Origin: Bacteroidia bacterium
Lineage (GTDB): Bacteria > Bacteroidota > Bacteroidia > Flavobacteriales > Flavobacteriaceae
NCBI GenBank assembly: GCA_030430385.1
Contig: JAUIFO010000010.1
Location: 102,996-166,995, forward strand
Length of the DNA stretch: 64,000 bases
Reading direction: 5' to 3'
Shown: one piece after another, positions 28,128 through 36,892 of the stretch
Layout: every line of letters starts with the position of its first letter
Position numbering within the stretch: position 1 is the first letter of the stretch
The notes under the pieces: model-generated
Told to the model about the DNA's origin: nothing
The model's input: only the letters and a program-made list of their open reading frames with translations
The model's database searches: none
Translations under genes and position numbers: made by a program

Positions 28128-29092
28128 TATATAATGCCTTCTTTAATTAAATCATGAATATGGATCACACCTGCATAATTGCCATCTTTTTCTACGAGTA
28201 GTTGAGAAATACCGTATTCTTCCATAAGTTCCATAGCATCAATAGCCATGGCATCTTCATCAATACGTTTAGGGTTACTTCCCATAATATCTTTGGCAGT
28301 TAAGTGAATGAAGTCTTCACTTTTAGTAAGCATTCGTCTTAAATCACCATCTGTGATGATACCAACAATCTTATTATTGTCCACAACAGCAGTTACACCG
28401 AGCATCTTTTCAGAAATTTCAACAATAACATCTTTTGCAGAAGTATGGAGCTCAACCTTAGGTTTTTCGTTAACAGACGATAGATCGCTAACTCTAAGGT
28501 ATAGGCGCTTTCCAAGCGAACCTCCTGGATGGTACTTAGCAAAATCCTTACTAGAAAACCCTCTGAGTTCTAATAAGCAAACAGCTAAAGCGTCACCCAT
28601 CACCAACTGCGTCGTTGTACTTGTTGTAGGTGCTAAGTTATTCGGACAAGCTTCTTGTTCAACATAAGTATTGAGAACAAAATCGGATTGTTGTGCTAAA
28701 AAAGAGGTGTCATTTCCCGTTATGGCAATCATCTTATTATTAGCATTCTTTATTAGAGGTACTAAAACCTTTATTTCAGGAGTGTTTCCACTTTTAGAAA
28801 TACAGATCACAACATCATCTTCAAGGATCAAACCTAAATCACCATGTATCGCATCAGCAGCATGCATAAAAACTGCAGGAGTTCCCGTAGAATTTAAAGT
28901 CGCAACAATTTTATTAGCAATAATGGCACTTTTGCCAACTCCAGTAATAATAACGCGACCTTTAGAATTATATATTAAAGAGACGGCATTTGCAAAATCA
29001 TCAGTGAGTAGGTGATTGAGGTTAGCAATGGCATCTCGTTCTAAATCTATGGTTTTTCTGGCAAGATTTAGGATAGATTCTGTACTGTTCAA
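28127..29092 (-). CDS. kdsD: D-arabinose-5-phosphate isomerase (KpsF/GutQ family)
   Basis: The 321-residue protein has an N-terminal SIS domain (ITGVGKSAIIANKIVATLNS, then CISKSGNTPEI) and two C-terminal CBS domains ending in EYGISQLLVEKDGNYAGVIH. This layout is that of KdsD/KpsF, which converts ribulose 5-phosphate to arabinose 5-phosphate for KDO synthesis. It heads the minus-strand operon with tatC, an AhpD-like gene and lptB. TAnnTTTG-like elements lie about 60 bp upstream. GutQ-type sugar isomerase roles are an alternative, but lptB in the operon favours KDO. Confidence 0.93.
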   Translation of the reverse strand: MNSTESILNLARKTIDLERDAIANLNHLLTDDFANAVSLIYNSKGRVIITGVGKSAIIANKIVATLNSTGTPAVFMHAADAIHGDLGLILEDDVVICISKSGNTPEIKVLVPLIKNANNKMIAITGNDTSFLAQQSDFVLNTYVEQEACPNNLAPTTSTTTQLVMGDALAVCLLELRGFSSKDFAKYHPGGSLGKRLYLRVSDLSSVNEKPKVELHTSAKDVIVEISEKMLGVTAVVDNNKIVGIITDGDLRRMLTKSEDFIHLTAKDIMGSNPKRIDEDAMAIDAMELMEEYGISQLLVEKDGNYAGVIHIHDLIKEGII

Positions 29093-29110
29093 AATTAATT
29101 TTTTTTGAGT

Positions 29111-29140
29111 TTGACGGGTTTAAAGAAATTGTTATCTTTA
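29111..29140 (+). promoter_or_regulatory. Candidate recQ promoter
   Basis: TTGAC at 29111-29115 and TATCTTTA at 29133-29140 are spaced 17 bp apart, close to the Bacteroidota TTG / TAnnTTTG pattern (last base differs). The leader to the recQ ATG would be about 32 bases. Confidence 0.5.
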
Positions 29141-29148
29141 GTCTTATG

Positions 29149-29165
29149 CAAATGTATCAAAAATA
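29149..29165 (-). promoter_or_regulatory. Two candidate -7 elements for the kdsD operon
   Basis: Read on the minus strand, TATTTTTG (29158-29165) and TACATTTG (29149-29156) both match TAnnTTTG fully. Either would give a leader of about 50-60 bases before the kdsD ATG at 29092. They interleave with the divergent recQ leader, so the two directions may affect each other. Confidence 0.5.
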
Positions 29166-29178
29166 CTAATAGGGATTA

Positions 29179-31380
29179 ATGAGTGTTAAAGAAATTGATA
29201 TACATTCTGCACTAAAACAATACTTCGGTTTTTCAAATTTTAAAGGCCTTCAAGAAAGTGTTATTAAAAGTGTTGTTGAAGGTGAAGATGTATTTGTTAT
29301 TATGCCTACAGGAGGCGGAAAATCATTATGTTATCAACTTCCTGCCTTAATTAAAGAAGGAACTGCAATTATTGTTTCGCCTTTAATTGCGTTAATGAAA
29401 AATCAGGTAGATGCCATTAGAGGAGTTTCGAGTCAAGAAGGTGTTGCACACGTTTTAAATTCTTCACTAAATAAAACTGAAGTCAAAAAAGTTAAAGAGG
29501 ATATCACGAATGGTGTCACTAAACTACTTTATGTTGCTCCAGAATCCTTAACCAAAGAAGAACATGTAGAGTTTTTAAGAACTGTTACCATTTCATTTAT
29601 GGCTGTAGATGAAGCACATTGTATCAGCGAATGGGGACACGACTTCAGGCCAGAATATCGCAATTTAAGACATATCATCAAACGTATTGGAGATAACATT
29701 CCTATTATCGGTCTAACAGCCACTGCAACTCCAAAAGTTCAGGAAGATATTCTTAAAAGTTTGGATATTTCTAATGCTAAAACGTTTAAAGCTTCTTTTA
29801 ATAGACCAAACCTATATTATGAGGTTCGACCAAAAACGAAGCAAGTTGATGCAGATATTATTCGTTTTGTCAAGCAGAATGAAGGTAAATCAGGTATTGT
29901 TTATTGTTTAAGTAGAAAGCGTGTTGAAGAGTTAGCTCAAGTATTACAGGTTAATGGTATTAAAGCTGTGCCTTATCATGCTGGCTTAGACCCTAAAACA
30001 AGAGTGAAGCATCAGGATATGTTCTTAATGGAAGATGCAGATGTTGTCGTTGCCACGATAGCCTTCGGAATGGGAATCGATAAACCTGATGTGAGATTTG
30101 TGATTCATCATGATATGCCTAAAAGTATTGAAAGCTATTATCAGGAAACTGGTCGTGCAGGTCGTGATGGAGGAGAAGGACATTGTTTGGCGTTTTATGC
30201 GTATAAGGATATTGAAAAGTTAGAAAAATTCATGTCAGGAAAACCTGTTGCAGAACAGGAAATCGGACATGCTTTACTTCAAGAGGTGGTTGCCTTTGCT
30301 GAAAGTTCTCTGTCAAGGCGAAAGTTTATCCTTCATTATTTCGGTGAAGAATTTGATAATGAAACTGGTGAAGGTGGCGATATGGATGATAATGTTAGAA
30401 ATCCAAAAAAGCAGCATGAAGCTAAAGCAGATGTGACTACATTGTTAGAAACCGTTAAAAATACCAACGAAAAGTATAAGTCAAAGGACTTGGTTAATGT
30501 CCTCATCGGATCTTCTAATGCGCTTATAACGTCACATAAAACAGATACACAACCTTTTTTTGGTATCGGAAAAGACAAAGACAAACACTATTGGATGGCA
30601 CTAATCCGTCAGGTTTTAGTAGCTGGATATCTTAAAAAAGATATTGAAACCTATGGTGTACTTCGTTTGCCTGAAGCAGGTCATCAATTTATAAAATCAC
30701 CTAAGTCTTTTATGATGACCGAAGATCATAAATATGATGAGGCTTTAGATGATGGGATTATCACTGCTTCCAAAGGAGGAGGTGCTTCAGCAGATGAAAA
30801 ACTTATGGGAATGCTCAAAGACTTGAGAAAGCAAAATGCGAAACGATTAGGTGTGCCGCCTTTTGTGATTTTTCAGGATCCATCCCTTGAAGATATGGCT
30901 CTAAAATATCCAATTACGCTTGATGAATTATCTAATGTGCATGGTGTTGGTGAAGGAAAGGCTAAAAAATACGGAAAGGATTTCGTAAAAATGATTGCTA
31001 ACTATGTCGAAGAAAACGATATTATGCGTCCCGATGATTTTGTGGTCAAAAGTACTGGATCTAATTCTGCGATCAAATTGTATATTATTCAAAATATAGA
31101 TAGGAAATTACCTCTAGATGATATCGCGTCTTCAAAAGGTATGACTATGGAAGAGTTTGTCAAAGAAATGGAAGCTATTGTCTTTTCGGGTACGAAACTC
31201 AATATCGATTATTGGATTGATGATATTTTAGATGAAGACCAGCAAGAAGAAATTTACGATTACTTTATGGAGTCTGAAACAGACAAGATTTCTGATGCTG
31301 TTGAAGAGTTTGATGGTGATTATGAAGATGAAGAACTCCGCTTATATCGTATTAAATTTATGAGCGAAGTAGCCAACTAA
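29179..31380 (+). CDS. recQ: ATP-dependent DNA helicase RecQ
   Basis: A 733-residue helicase with Walker A VIMPTGGGKSLCYQ (about 40-53), DEAH at 144-147 in AVDEAHCISEWGHDFRPEY, SFII blocks such as VVATIAFGMGIDKPDVR and the QETGRAGRDG motif VI. A RecQ C-terminal region follows, then an HRDC domain at about 540-620. The last 100 residues are acidic and longer than in E. coli RecQ (about 610 residues). RecQ unwinds DNA 3' to 5' in recombination and fork repair. Its stop lies 3 bp from the convergent 31384 gene. Confidence 0.95.
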   Translation: MSVKEIDIHSALKQYFGFSNFKGLQESVIKSVVEGEDVFVIMPTGGGKSLCYQLPALIKEGTAIIVSPLIALMKNQVDAIRGVSSQEGVAHVLNSSLNKTEVKKVKEDITNGVTKLLYVAPESLTKEEHVEFLRTVTISFMAVDEAHCISEWGHDFRPEYRNLRHIIKRIGDNIPIIGLTATATPKVQEDILKSLDISNAKTFKASFNRPNLYYEVRPKTKQVDADIIRFVKQNEGKSGIVYCLSRKRVEELAQVLQVNGIKAVPYHAGLDPKTRVKHQDMFLMEDADVVVATIAFGMGIDKPDVRFVIHHDMPKSIESYYQETGRAGRDGGEGHCLAFYAYKDIEKLEKFMSGKPVAEQEIGHALLQEVVAFAESSLSRRKFILHYFGEEFDNETGEGGDMDDNVRNPKKQHEAKADVTTLLETVKNTNEKYKSKDLVNVLIGSSNALITSHKTDTQPFFGIGKDKDKHYWMALIRQVLVAGYLKKDIETYGVLRLPEAGHQFIKSPKSFMMTEDHKYDEALDDGIITASKGGGASADEKLMGMLKDLRKQNAKRLGVPPFVIFQDPSLEDMALKYPITLDELSNVHGVGEGKAKKYGKDFVKMIANYVEENDIMRPDDFVVKSTGSNSAIKLYIIQNIDRKLPLDDIASSKGMTMEEFVKEMEAIVFSGTKLNIDYWIDDILDEDQQEEIYDYFMESETDKISDAVEEFDGDYEDEELRLYRIKFMSEVAN

Positions 31381-31383
31381 ATC

Positions 31384-31839
31384 TTATTCTTCTTCATTAC
31401 TTAAATCATAGATAGAAAATTTAACAACCTCTTTTTTACAAGTCAGTATCAGTTGATTTACTGTTGAACGATCAATTTTTACAGCATCTTCAGCTTCAAT
31501 TTGAAAATCGATCTTAGAAATACTTCGGTTGGAAACATTGGAGTAATCCGATTCCAATTCAACCATATCCGAATCAAGAGTTAATTCAAAATCTTTTCCA
31601 ACAACTTGTAACGTGGCACCTTTTATAGTTTTAATATGAAATGTTCCGACAACAACCGTTTGAAAAAAGTAATAACCTCCTAATTCGTTCAAACCAGCAT
31701 ATAAGACATTTGATTCAGAAACTGCAAAAGGTTCATTTTCTATGTCATTGATTATGGCTTCAGTATGATCATCAACATGAAGTTTTTCCATAGCGCTTGG
31801 GTTTCCGAAAGCTGCTTTTAGTCTTGTAATAAAACTCAT
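31384..31839 (-). CDS. Conserved-looking hypothetical protein
   Basis: A protein of 151 residues that I do not recognise. It starts MSFITRLKAAFGNPSAMEKL, has no signal peptide or membrane segment, and from about residue 45 reads as alternating beta strands (GGYYFFQTVVVGTFHIKTIK, then GKDFELTLDSDM). It is acidic, ending SNEEE. It stands alone, converging with recQ 3 bp away and divergent from the peptidyl-prolyl isomerase gene. Codon use is like its neighbours. I propose no function. Confidence 0.65.
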   Translation of the reverse strand: MSFITRLKAAFGNPSAMEKLHVDDHTEAIINDIENEPFAVSESNVLYAGLNELGGYYFFQTVVVGTFHIKTIKGATLQVVGKDFELTLDSDMVELESDYSNVSNRSISKIDFQIEAEDAVKIDRSTVNQLILTCKKEVVKFSIYDLSNEEE

Positions 31840-31981
31840 AATCTATTTTTTGTGAAATTAAGACGAATGAAAATTCTATACAAATAATCATTATGTCATC
31901 GTGATAATGCAATATTACAATGTTATATCTTAAGAAACCAAAATTAAAAGAACCCTTATATGTATATCCTAAATCATTGTG

Positions 31982-31989
31982 TATCTTTG
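31982..31989 (+). promoter_or_regulatory. -7 element of the cyclophilin-FKBP gene
   Basis: TATCTTTG matches TAnnTTTG fully, 24 bp before the ATG at 32013. No strong -33 TTG is seen at the usual distance. Confidence 0.55.
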
Positions 31990-32012
31990 CACCTCAATTA
32001 AAATAATACACA

Positions 32013-32945
32013 ATGCAAGACGGTTTATACGCAAAATTTAATACAACAAAAGGCGAGATATTAGTCGCTTTAGAATTTGAAAAAACTCCTGGAACTGTTG
32101 GTAATTTTGTTGCTTTAGCTGAAGGAAATTTAGAGAATTCTGTAAAGCCTCAAGGAACACCTTATTATAACGGACTAAAATTTCATAGAGTGATTCCAGA
32201 TTTTATGATTCAAGGTGGATGTCCGCTAGGTACAGGAACAGGAAATCCTGGTTATAAGTTTGATGATGAATTTCACCCTGACTTAAAACACGATGGACCA
32301 GGTGTGTTGTCTATGGCTAATGCTGGACCTGGCACAAATGGTAGTCAGTTTTTTATCACACATATCGAAACGCCTTGGTTAGATAACAATCATACTGTTT
32401 TTGGTAAAGTTATTGAAGGACAAGCTGTTGTGGATGCAATTGCTCAAGGCGACGAAATCGAAAGTTTAGATATCGTTAGAGTAGGTGATGCTGCTGAAGG
32501 TTTTAATGCTGTTGAAGCTTTTAGAACATTTGAAGGTGCTCGTGAAAAACGTATAGCTGCTGAACGTGAAGCTGCTAAAGCTGAATTAGATAAGCTTGCT
32601 GCTGGTTTTGAAGAAACTAAAAGCGGACTACGTTATCAGATTATCCAAAAAGGTGACGGAAAACCTGCTACAGCTGGTAAAATGGTATCTGTACATTACA
32701 AAGGACAATTGGCAGACGGAACCGTTTTCGATTCGTCATACAAACGCAATGCGCCTTTAGATTTTCAAGTTGGTGTCGGACAAGTTATTCCTGGTTGGGA
32801 TGAAGGTATTTGCTTACTTAATGTTGGAGATAAAGCGAGATTGGTAATTCCAAGTGATCTTGGTTATGGCTCTGCAGGAGCTGGAGGTGTAATCCCACCA
32901 AACGCAACTTTGGTTTTTGATGTTGAATTAATGGATGTCAAGTAA
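32013..32945 (+). CDS. Two-domain peptidyl-prolyl isomerase: cyclophilin fused to FKBP
   Basis: A 310-residue protein. Residues about 5-165 are a cyclophilin with [38 protein letters not shown] and [10 protein letters not shown]. After a charged helical linker ([20 protein letters not shown]), residues about 205-310 are an FKBP with [38 protein letters not shown] and [17 protein letters not shown]. Both active sites look intact. There is no signal peptide, so it should act in the cytoplasm as a folding helper. Dual immunophilins of this order are known from Flavobacterium. The gene is alone on its strand. Confidence 0.95.
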   Translation: MQDGLYAKFNTTKGEILVALEFEKTPGTVGNFVALAEGNLENSVKPQGTPYYNGLKFHRVIPDFMIQGGCPLGTGTGNPGYKFDDEFHPDLKHDGPGVLSMANAGPGTNGSQFFITHIETPWLDNNHTVFGKVIEGQAVVDAIAQGDEIESLDIVRVGDAAEGFNAVEAFRTFEGAREKRIAAEREAAKAELDKLAAGFEETKSGLRYQIIQKGDGKPATAGKMVSVHYKGQLADGTVFDSSYKRNAPLDFQVGVGQVIPGWDEGICLLNVGDKARLVIPSDLGYGSAGAGGVIPPNATLVFDVELMDVK

Positions 32946-32954
32946 GTAGCGAAC

Positions 32955-32975
32955 CAATTTTGCTTTGCAAAATTG
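32955..32975. repeat. Perfect inverted repeat after the PPIase gene
   Basis: CAATTTTGC-TTT-GCAAAATTG, a 9-bp perfect stem with a 3-base loop, 10 bp after the stop. It has no T-run on either side, so it is more likely an RNA 3'-end stabiliser or part of a repeat element than a terminator. Confidence 0.7.
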
Positions 32976-32987
32976 AGTGAGTCACTT

Positions 32988-33008
32988 ATACTGAGCTTGT
33001 CGAAGTAT
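32988..33008. repeat. Candidate REP-like intergenic element
   Basis: ATACTGAGCTTGTCGAAGTAT has 5-bp inverted ends (ATACT/AGTAT) around GAGCTTGTCGA. The core CTGAGCTTGTCGAAG looks like a short palindromic repeat found between genes in many bacterial genomes; that is from memory, not a search. Confidence 0.45.
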
Positions 33009-33060
33009 CTTTTAATTTTTGAAGCTATTATATTTGTACTTGTTTCAGTATCTCATAATA

Positions 33061-33088
33061 AAAAAGCACCTATTACAGGTGCTTTTTT
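33061..33088. terminator. Bidirectional intrinsic terminator between the PPIase and dciA-like genes
   Basis: AAAAAGCACCT pairs with AGGTGCTTTTT around a 5-base loop (ATTAC). The A-run and T-run serve both directions. It overlaps the minus-strand stop of the dciA-like gene. Confidence 0.85.
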
Positions 33089-33383
33089 ATCTTAAAACGA
33101 TTTTCTTTATAAGCTCTTTACCAAGAGCTTCATTGAGCATGCTTATAATTTTTTCCTTACCATAACTCAATTCTTCACGTAAAACGCTTGAACTTAGTTG
33201 AACAAATAATGTGTCGCGTTCTAACTGTATTTGTGTGGTATAATTATTTACACCTTTTCCCATCATCTTAGCCCAAGCTTCTCTCACATTAACTTTGTCT
33301 AATCCAGTTTGTAGATTATTAGTGTCTACAAATTCCTTTAAGATGTCACTAATAGGTAAATGATCATTGTTGCGTTTTGCCAT
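33087..33383 (-). CDS. DUF721 (DciA-like) protein
   Basis: A 98-residue protein containing a DUF721 domain: VREAWAKMMGKGVNNYTTQI, then LERDTLFVQLSSSVLREELS and a C-terminal helix. DUF721 proteins include DciA, the replicative-helicase loader/operator of bacteria that lack DnaC. Here it is the domain alone, without the long extension of some DciA proteins. It lies two bases from a lipoprotein gene and near recF, a common replication and repair setting. A role with DnaB is inferred from the family. Confidence 0.82.
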   Translation of the reverse strand: MAKRNNDHLPISDILKEFVDTNNLQTGLDKVNVREAWAKMMGKGVNNYTTQIQLERDTLFVQLSSSVLREELSYGKEKIISMLNEALGKELIKKIVLR

Positions 33384-33385
33384 AA

Positions 33386-33829
33386 CTACTTATTAAAATC
33401 TTCAGGATTTATATCAATTGATTCATAGCGTTTATAAAGATACATATCTTTATTAGCATTTACGATTAATAATTCTGAATCATTTGCTTTTAAAACGGTT
33501 TCTTTCCAAGTAGCATAAGGAGTTGTGTAGTTGAGGTGTAAACTGTCATTTTCAATACTAACCAAGATGTATTCCTTATCGTTAGAAGTTTCAAAAGTTC
33601 CCAAAAGGTTAGGTTTTAATTTTTTTCTGAAACCTTTCAAGCTATCAGAAACTTCTAAATAATCTATAGTATTACTGAAAGTGTATTCTTTTTTTGATCC
33701 ATCTTTTAAGGTGACTTCTTGAATCTCCCAATAACCATCAATGTATGGAAGCATCACTTTAGGATCAGTCTTACAACTGAAAAAAAGGAGTGTAAGTGCT
33801 ATTAATAGTTGTTTTCGAAACGCCTTCAT
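33386..33829 (-). CDS. Predicted lipoprotein, lipocalin-like
   Basis: A 147-residue protein with a lipoprotein signal: positive start [19 protein letters not shown], then the lipid-bearing Cys at 19. The mature part begins with DGYWEIQEVTLKDGSKK, a W-rich first strand as in lipocalin-like domains of Bacteroidota, and continues as beta strands. It overlaps recF's stop by one base, so it is translated with recF, although a link in function is not obvious. Ligand and role unknown. Confidence 0.75.
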   Translation of the reverse strand: MKAFRKQLLIALTLLFFSCKTDPKVMLPYIDGYWEIQEVTLKDGSKKEYTFSNTIDYLEVSDSLKGFRKKLKPNLLGTFETSNDKEYILVSIENDSLHLNYTTPYATWKETVLKANDSELLIVNANKDMYLYKRYESIDINPEDFNK

Positions 33830-34908
33830 TATAGTTTAAAGATTTTATAAGATTGATGAATTTGCTTGATCACATTTTCTGTGCGTTCAGCATGCGTGTC
33901 ACTAATAAATAATTGTCCGAAATTTTCATTGTCTACCAAACCTATAATTTGCGCAACGCGATTTTCATCTAGTTTATCAAAAATGTCATCGAGTAGCAGT
34001 AAAGGTGTCACACCACTTTGTGTTTTAATAAAATCAAATTGTGCTAGCTTTAAAGCAATTAAAAACGATTTTTGCTGACCTTGGCTACCAAACTTTTTTA
34101 TAGGATGCGAGTCAATTTCAAAATTCAAATCATCCTTATGTATCCCAACACTTGTATATTGAAGCGCTTTGTCTTTATTTATGCGTTCTTCTAAGAGTGC
34201 TTGTAAAGAGCTATGATGGAGATCACTTTTATAAGTAATATTGATTGCTTCGTTATTGTTGCTTATAGCTTCATAGCGCGATTTAAATATCGGAATGAAG
34301 GTTTCTAAAAATTCACGTCTAGTCTTAAATATTTCCGAACCTAAATCCTCTAATTGTGCATTGTAAACCTCCAAAGTTTGCGCATTAAACGTATTGTTCA
34401 ATGCGAAATATTTTAAGAGTGCATTACGCTGAGATAGCACCTTGTTGTAATTTATAAGGTGGTTGAGATACGTTTTATTACTCTGAGAAATAACACTGTC
34501 TATAAATTTTCGCCTGGTGTCGCTTCCTTCTATAATAAGGTCTCGATCTGCTGGCGAAATGATCACAAGCGGAATAAAACCAATATGATCACTAAATTTA
34601 TCATAAGCCTTCCCATTTCGTTTTATAACTTTCTTTTGACCACGCTTTAAGGAAACAATAATTTTTTCTGGACGTTCGTGTTTGTTGAATACACCATCAA
34701 CAACAAAAAAATCTTCATCATGTTTGATGTTTTGAGTAGCAACAGGATTGAAATAACTTTTTCCGAAGGATAGATGATAAATAGCATCAAGAACATTTGT
34801 TTTTCCAACACCATTAAAGCCAACAAAGCAGTTTATTTTGTGATCAAACTCAAAATCTTGACTTTCAAAATTTTTGTAATTGACTAAACTCAGTGATTCT
34901 AAAATCAT
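33829..34908 (-). CDS. recF: DNA replication and repair protein RecF
   Basis: Starting at the ATG at 34908 the protein has 359 residues, the usual RecF length, and begins [20 protein letters not shown]. Upstream in-frame ATG at 34971 would add 21 residues not found in RecF, so I reject it. Walker A is [14 protein letters not shown] (30-43); [20 protein letters not shown] and [16 protein letters not shown] match RecF blocks; [15 protein letters not shown] is Walker B with the D-loop. RecF helps load RecA at gaps. A lipoprotein gene and a dciA-like gene follow in the same operon. Confidence 0.93.
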   Translation of the reverse strand: MILESLSLVNYKNFESQDFEFDHKINCFVGFNGVGKTNVLDAIYHLSFGKSYFNPVATQNIKHDEDFFVVDGVFNKHERPEKIIVSLKRGQKKVIKRNGKAYDKFSDHIGFIPLVIISPADRDLIIEGSDTRRKFIDSVISQSNKTYLNHLINYNKVLSQRNALLKYFALNNTFNAQTLEVYNAQLEDLGSEIFKTRREFLETFIPIFKSRYEAISNNNEAINITYKSDLHHSSLQALLEERINKDKALQYTSVGIHKDDLNFEIDSHPIKKFGSQGQQKSFLIALKLAQFDFIKTQSGVTPLLLLDDIFDKLDENRVAQIIGLVDNENFGQLFISDTHAERTENVIKQIHQSYKIFKL

Positions 34909-35003
34909 AAAAACAGACTGAAATATTCTTGTTTTGGTATTATTTCTATTAAGAAGAAGTAAAAATAACAAATAATTTACCTTTTAATTCTCAATAAAAA
35001 TTT

Positions 35004-35011
35004 TATTTTTG
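35004..35011 (+). promoter_or_regulatory. -7 element of the TPR protein gene
   Basis: TATTTTTG matches TAnnTTTG fully, 19 bp before the ATG at 35031. It likely drives the TPR-ribH unit and is divergent from recF. Confidence 0.5.
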
Positions 35012-35030
35012 CGGGCACAAATAGAGAATT

Positions 35031-35795
35031 ATGGCAACATATAAGAAAAGAGGTTACAAACCAAAAACAAAAGCTGAGAAAGTTGAAGCAATAGAAGAGA
35101 ACTCAACAACTGCTGAAGTTTTTAATACCTTAGATGAAGGTGCTTCTAAAGCAGAGGATTGGGCAGAGAAAAATCAAAAAGGAATTTTCATCGTTGTAGG
35201 TCTTGTCGCTGCTATTGTTTTAGGTTACCTTGGTTATAACAAGTTTATTGCCGAGCCTAAGGCTAATGAAGCAATGAACGAAATGTATACTGCTCAAAAA
35301 TATTTTGAAGATGCTGTTAATGGTACAGCTAAAGACTCATTATATACTTTAGCACTTAATGGTGGTGATGGAAAATATGGTATGCTAGATATTATTAGTG
35401 AATATGGAGGAACTCCTGCTGGAAATCTAGCTAATTATTATGCTGGAATGGCGTATTTAAACCTTAAGGATTACCAAAATGCTGTAACCCATTTAAGTGA
35501 TTTTAGTACAGATGATGCTGTTTTAGGTCCTGTGTCTCAAGGTGCTATTGGTGATGCTTTTGTGCAATTAGAGCAACCTAATGAAGCCCTTGAGTATTAT
35601 GAGAAAGCTATCGCTGCGTCTACTAATAATTATACGACACCAATGTATCTGTTTAAGGCTGCTAATGTGGCGTTAGAACTTGGTCAGTCAGATAAGTCTT
35701 TAGCTTATTTCAAAAGAATTAAAGAAGAATTTTCAAGCTCAACTGAAGCTACTAATATTGATGTATTTATAGGAAGAGCAGAAGCAAAGAACTAA
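35031..35795 (+). CDS. YfgM-like TPR protein with one membrane anchor
   Basis: A 254-residue protein with a short Lys-rich cytoplasmic start, one membrane segment at about 52-70 (GIFIVVGLVAAIVLGYLGY) and an outer part with tetratricopeptide repeats: NLANYYAGMAYLNLKDYQNA and PNEALEYYEKAIA are typical TPR helices. The layout matches YfgM/BamB-neighbour type proteins that sit near the Sec machinery, so a chaperone or scaffold role is likely. ribH begins one base after the stop, so the two are co-transcribed, as often in flavobacteria. Confidence 0.82.
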   Translation: MATYKKRGYKPKTKAEKVEAIEENSTTAEVFNTLDEGASKAEDWAEKNQKGIFIVVGLVAAIVLGYLGYNKFIAEPKANEAMNEMYTAQKYFEDAVNGTAKDSLYTLALNGGDGKYGMLDIISEYGGTPAGNLANYYAGMAYLNLKDYQNAVTHLSDFSTDDAVLGPVSQGAIGDAFVQLEQPNEALEYYEKAIAASTNNYTTPMYLFKAANVALELGQSDKSLAYFKRIKEEFSSSTEATNIDVFIGRAEAKN

Positions 35796-35796
35796 T

Positions 35797-36300
35797 ATGG
35801 CAACTGCAAACCATAACTTATCAAATTACGATAAAAACACAATCCCAAACGCGAAAGACTTTCGGTTTGGGATTGTTGTTTCAGAATGGAATGAAACCAT
35901 TACTGAAGGCCTTTGGCAAGGCGCTTTTGATGCACTTATAGATTGTGGTGCATTAAAAGAGAACATCATACGTTGTAACGTGCCTGGTACTTTTGAACTC
36001 ACTTATGGTGCAGCTAGAATGTCTAAAAGTGTCTATGCCGATTCTGGTATGTTGGATGTAATAATCGTTATAGGTTGTGTGATTCAAGGTGAAACCAAAC
36101 ACTTCGATTTTGTATGTCAAGGGGTAACACAAGGCATTAAAGACCTTAACTTAAAAGGCGATATTCCTGTAATATTCTGTGTCCTTACAGATAATACTAT
36201 GCAGCAATCTATTGATAGATCTGGTGGTAAGCACGGAAACAAAGGAACTGAAGCAGCTATTGCAGCCATTAAAATGGCAGCGTTTAAGCGAAACCTTTAA
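35797..36300 (+). CDS. ribH: 6,7-dimethyl-8-ribityllumazine synthase
   Basis: A protein of 167 residues with lumazine synthase blocks: VVSEWNETITEGLWQGAFDA, NVPGTFELTYGAARM, CVIQGETKHFDFVCQGVTQG (H102 is the proton shuttle) and FCVLTDNTMQQSIDRSGGKH. It joins ribitylaminouracil and dihydroxybutanone phosphate in riboflavin synthesis and usually forms a 60-subunit or pentameric shell. No other riboflavin genes are near, so the pathway is scattered. Two small membrane proteins follow at 36372 and 36605. Confidence 0.95.
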   Translation: MATANHNLSNYDKNTIPNAKDFRFGIVVSEWNETITEGLWQGAFDALIDCGALKENIIRCNVPGTFELTYGAARMSKSVYADSGMLDVIIVIGCVIQGETKHFDFVCQGVTQGIKDLNLKGDIPVIFCVLTDNTMQQSIDRSGGKHGNKGTEAAIAAIKMAAFKRNL

Positions 36301-36371
36301 AACTCTTTGTTAACAATTTTTAGGATTCCAAGCACTATTTTTCTCCGTAAATTCAGTACTTTTGAGATGTA

Positions 36372-36602
36372 ATGTCTATAAGTTTTGTAGTGAACTTATT
36401 TAATCAAAGAAAGCACAAACGCTTCAATTATGTACCAAGGCACTTAAGAGATTCTAAAGAGGATTTAAAATCGCAATGGAATACTGTTAGGAATGAGAGT
36501 CAACATACCTCTAAAAGTAATAACCGTTTAGGAGTCTTGTTAATCGTTTTAGGAATGATAATTGCAGTTTGGTTGCTATTAGAACACTACGAAATATCTT
36601 AA
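36372..36602 (+). CDS. Small single-span membrane protein linked to ribH (copy A)
   Basis: A 76-residue protein: a basic cytoplasmic part containing RKHKRFNYVPRHLRDSK, then one membrane segment at about 52-70 (LGVLLIVLGMIIAVWLLLEH). Proteins like this after ribH are sometimes labelled 'riboflavin synthase subunit beta', but nothing of a synthase is present, and the name probably leaks from ribH. The next gene is a relative with the same basic motif and layout. Function unknown. Confidence 0.72.
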   Translation: MSISFVVNLFNQRKHKRFNYVPRHLRDSKEDLKSQWNTVRNESQHTSKSNNRLGVLLIVLGMIIAVWLLLEHYEIS

Positions 36603-36604
36603 TT

Positions 36605-36892
36605 ATGGGAATTCTACACACACGCAAAAACAAAAAATACAGTTACACACCTCGCTATTACAAGGGAGAAGGTAATCCTTATGAACTTAAGCATAAGTTT
36701 GATGAGTATCGCGTTACTGCTAGTAGTAATAAAGGATTAAAAACAAAATTGAATAACGCATTAGACGATTATAAACATAATGAAGATAGGTCTGGAGCTA
36801 ACAGACGTGTTTTGATTATTGTAGCGGTATTCATTTTGTTATTTTTGTTTATTATAGATTTTGACCTTTCAATATTCTACCCAAATAGCTAA
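36605..36892 (+). CDS. Small single-span membrane protein linked to ribH (copy B)
   Basis: A 95-residue protein from the ATG at 36605, two bases after the previous stop; an earlier in-frame GTG/ATG-type start at 36569 lies within the previous gene and adds nothing. KNKKYSYTPRYYKGEG matches RKHKRFNYVPRHLRDS of copy A, and a membrane segment lies at about 70-87. The two are tandem paralogues. It ends with the stop overlapping the mutL ATG by one base, so it is coupled to mutL. Function unknown. Confidence 0.72.
   Translation: MGILHTRKNKKYSYTPRYYKGEGNPYELKHKFDEYRVTASSNKGLKTKLNNALDDYKHNEDRSGANRRVLIIVAVFILLFLFIIDFDLSIFYPNS

Noticed and set aside
28308..29015. Two long plus-strand frames across kdsD
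   Set aside because: Antisense to clear SIS and CBS domains; no start signal or homology features.
34909..34971. Longer RecF start at 34971
   Set aside because: Adds 21 residues not present in RecF; the ATG at 34908 gives the family's first strand and length.
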